NCBI RefSeq assembly: GCF_014200505.1
Contig: NZ_JACHBX010000002.1
Coordinates: forward strand, 372,001-436,000
Direction: 5' to 3'
Origin: Massilia aurea
Lineage (GTDB): Bacteria > Pseudomonadota > Gammaproteobacteria > Burkholderiales > Burkholderiaceae_D
Length of the DNA stretch: 64,000 nucleotides
In this document: piece after piece, positions 62,360 to 64,000 of the stretch
How positions within the stretch are numbered: the first letter of the stretch is position 1
Layout of the letters: every line of letters starts with the position of its first letter
Notes under the pieces: model-generated
What the model was told of the DNA's origin: nothing
What the model saw: the letters and a program-made list of their open reading frames with translations, nothing else
The model's database searches: none
Made by a program: the position numbers and the translations under genes

Positions 62360-62728
62360 ATGCTACATTCCACTCACCGTAAAATGTTGAAGCTCGCCTT
62401 TTTGAGCGTCCTGGTCTACCCAGCGACCGTGTTTGCCGAGGTCAGTGACAAGGAGACTTCTTCAGATCTCTTCTGGAAAATCGGTCTGGCTGCAGCAATC
62501 GTCTGTTTCGTCGGTACTCGCATAAAACCGTGGCTAGGCATCATCTGCTTCATACCCGTCGCGCTGTGGTTCGGAATTCTGTTCCTGGAACTTCACTCAC
62601 CTGATGTTGGCACTCACCTACGCCTCGAACAAGGCGCTGTTTACTTCCTGCAGGCCTATGCGGCTTTTGGCATGCCGTTGTGTGGGCTACTCGCGGGCTA
62701 TTTCTGGCATCGAAAAAGCGCGGCCTAG
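62360..62728 (+). CDS. Small hypothetical membrane protein
   Basis: 122 residues (start 62360, or Met9 at 62384). An N-terminal signal-like helix (9-27, ending VFA-E) is followed by two or three membrane helices (38-50, 57-78, 92-112) and a basic end (HRKSAA). I do not recognise a family. The 240 bases upstream contain no gene and no distinct regulatory motif beyond a possible TTGACT at 62254-62259. Codon use looks less GC-biased than in the neighbours. Confidence 0.6.
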   Translation: MLHSTHRKMLKLAFLSVLVYPATVFAEVSDKETSSDLFWKIGLAAAIVCFVGTRIKPWLGIICFIPVALWFGILFLELHSPDVGTHLRLEQGAVYFLQAYAAFGMPLCGLLAGYFWHRKSAA

Positions 62729-62786
62729 CGTAGGCCACCAGAGGTACGGCAATCATGTGCATATCGATCTACGTTGAGGCTCCTCC

Positions 62787-63158
62787 ATGAACATTCAGCG
62801 CTTATACCCGTTCATTTTTCTACTCGCGTCTCCTGTGATCGCCGCTGACACCGATCCCGGGCCGTATCTGCAGACGGCTGCCTCGTACCGGATCTATGGC
62901 GGAGGACTTGGGGATCCAATAGCGCCTAGGCCGAACGACAAGAAAGTGGTGTTTTCCATCGAAGGCAATGCGGCCAGGCAGATCTTCGATGCCATTGGGC
63001 CGGACAAGCATGACCCGTGCACCGAAGGCAGCGGAATGCGAGTCCGCCACAAGGATCACGACCATCTGACTTGCACTTTGAGCAAACAGAACGACTACGT
63101 GTGCAGCTTCGGATTCGACCTTGTGAGCGGCAAGAGCATCGGTGGCAGTATCTGTTGA
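62787..63158 (+). CDS. Small hypothetical secreted protein
   Basis: 123 residues with a signal peptide (1-19, VIA-A). GAGG lies upstream of the ATG. The mature part is soluble with four cysteines toward the C terminus (PCTEG, LTCTL, YVCSF, SIC) that could form two disulfides in the periplasm. I recognise no family. It follows the small membrane protein by 58 bases and ends just before the rpoC terminator region on the other strand. Confidence 0.65.
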   Translation: MNIQRLYPFIFLLASPVIAADTDPGPYLQTAASYRIYGGGLGDPIAPRPNDKKVVFSIEGNAARQIFDAIGPDKHDPCTEGSGMRVRHKDHDHLTCTLSKQNDYVCSFGFDLVSGKSIGGSIC

Positions 63159-63181
63159 CGGCGCTTACCGAAAACGCAGGC

Positions 63182-63210
63182 AAAAAAAAACGGCACCCCT
63201 CAGGGTGCCG
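63182..63210 (-). terminator. rpoC operon terminator
   Basis: On the minus strand, CGGCACCC (63210-63203) and GGGTGCCG (63198-63191) form an 8-base stem with a 4-base loop, followed by nine T (63190-63182). It lies 21 bases after the rpoC stop and ends the rpoBC transcript. Confidence 0.93.
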
Positions 63211-63231
63211 TTTCATTTTCAACTAAGACGA

Positions 63232-64000
63232 TTACTCGCCGTCGTCGTGCTGCTCAGCCGAAGCCGAAGCAACTTGCTGGTCTTCCATCGCTTGCAGCTC
63301 GGCGGCCATATTGGCCTTCTCTTGCTGCAGCAGTGCCTGGCGCTCTTCCGCTTCCCACACTTCCTTCTCTTTGCGAGCGCGGTGGAATGCCAGACCCGTA
63401 CCGCCCGGGATCAGGCGACCGACGATGACGTTCTCTTTCAGGCCGCGCAGACCGTCGCGCTTGCCCATGATCGCCGCTTCGGTCAGCACGCGGGTGGTTT
63501 CCTGGAACGATGCGGCCGAGATGAACGAATCGGTCGACAGCGATGCCTTGGTAATACCCAGCAGCACGTTTTCGTACGTTGCCGGCAGCTTGCCCACCGC
63601 ATTCATGCGGTCGTTCTGGTCCAGCAGCTCCGAACGCTCGACCTGCTCGCCGATGATGTAGTCGGTGTCGCCTGCTTCGACGATCTGAACACGACGCAGC
63701 ATCTGGCGAACGATCACCTCGATGTGCTTGTCGTTGATCTTCACGCCTTGCAGACGGTACACGTCCTGCACTTCGTCGACGATGTAGCGGGCCAGCGATT
63801 CGATACCCAGGAGGCGCAGGATGTCTTGCGGATCGGCTGGGCCGTCGACAATCATCTCGCCCTTGTTCACGACTTGACCATCGTGGACCAGCACTTGCTT
63901 GTCCTTGGTGATCAGGAACTCGTGCTTGTTGCCGTCCATGTCGGTGATCTCAAGGCGTTGCTTGCCCTTGGTCTCTTTACCGAATGCGACAGTACCCGTG
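63232..64000 (-). CDS. rpoC: DNA-directed RNA polymerase subunit beta' (C-terminal part)
   Basis: The frame runs from the window edge to the stop at 63232, giving about 255 residues of the C terminus; the rest lies outside the window. Recognisable segments include [67 protein letters not shown], and [15 protein letters not shown], all highly conserved in beta'. The end ([10 protein letters not shown]) is acidic. The subunit completes the active centre and jaw of RNA polymerase. The gene normally follows rpoB. Confidence 0.98.
   Translation of the reverse strand, partial: TGTVAFGKETKGKQRLEITDMDGNKHEFLITKDKQVLVHDGQVVNKGEMIVDGPADPQDILRLLGIESLARYIVDEVQDVYRLQGVKINDKHIEVIVRQMLRRVQIVEAGDTDYIIGEQVERSELLDQNDRMNAVGKLPATYENVLLGITKASLSTDSFISAASFQETTRVLTEAAIMGKRDGLRGLKENVIVGRLIPGGTGLAFHRARKEKEVWEAEERQALLQQEKANMAAELQAMEDQQVASASAEQHDDGE

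Overview
The window is high-GC, gene-dense bacterial chromosome. The 3' end of rpoC with its terminator lies at the right edge, and there is a PEP-CTERM protein, a secreted pectinase, a DegP-like protease and REP-type repeats. Together these suggest a betaproteobacterium of the Burkholderiales, most likely Oxalobacteraceae (Massilia/Duganella/Telluria-like). The genus is inference. I found no rRNA, tRNA, CRISPR array, insertion sequence or prophage.

Layout. (1) 286-13531, minus strand: a ten-gene run that reads as one transcription unit. It starts with two tandem TldD/TldE pairs (D-E-D-E) whose TldD members carry twin-arginine signals, followed by a DUF4159 protein, a MoxR AAA ATPase, a DUF58 protein, a BatA-domain protein, a large DUF4175-like membrane protein with a His-rich loop, and a final membrane protein. 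(2) 13883-18075, plus: an exported methyltransferase-like protein, a Deg/HtrA-like protease, an Lnt/nitrilase-like membrane protein and a 34-codon ORF. (3) 18080-23283, minus: a CehA-type PHP hydrolase, an M1 aminopeptidase and a serine hydrolase. (4) 23419-29247, plus: a LysR regulator and a RidA-type protein, then a mannoside-type sugar cluster of GH92 glycosidase, a frameshifted LacI regulator and a PfkB kinase. (5) 29266-38873, minus: a soluble histidine kinase and a 2755-residue cyclic-glucan-synthase-like protein whose catalytic motifs look degraded in all three modules. (6) 39057-44954: a cysteine desulfurase-rhodanese fusion divergent from an Lrp regulator, an amino-acid-type binding protein, a DUF885 protein and a small lipoprotein.

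(7) 44984-49871, minus: response regulator, periplasmic binding protein, histidine kinase and M14 carboxypeptidase-like protein, forming a sensing cassette. Divergent from it is a 30-codon gene with a very strong ribosome binding site, preceded by a CTAG-centred palindrome and followed by a rho-independent terminator. That terminator lies in the leader of a membrane M28-like protein that has lost metal ligands. (8) 52742-60806, plus: an intact secreted M28 peptidase, an alpha/beta hydrolase, an AI-2E-type permease, a PEP-CTERM protein and a pectate lyase-pectin methylesterase fusion. (9) 60890-64000: sodC, an isochorismatase-like hydrolase, two small hypothetical proteins and rpoC (partial).

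Overall theme: exported peptidases and carbohydrate-active enzymes with local regulators, typical of a soil or plant-associated degrader. The most unusual items are the Tat-dependent TldD/TldE-Bat operon, the motif-poor giant NdvB-like protein, and the micropeptide/terminator arrangement at 50133-50380.
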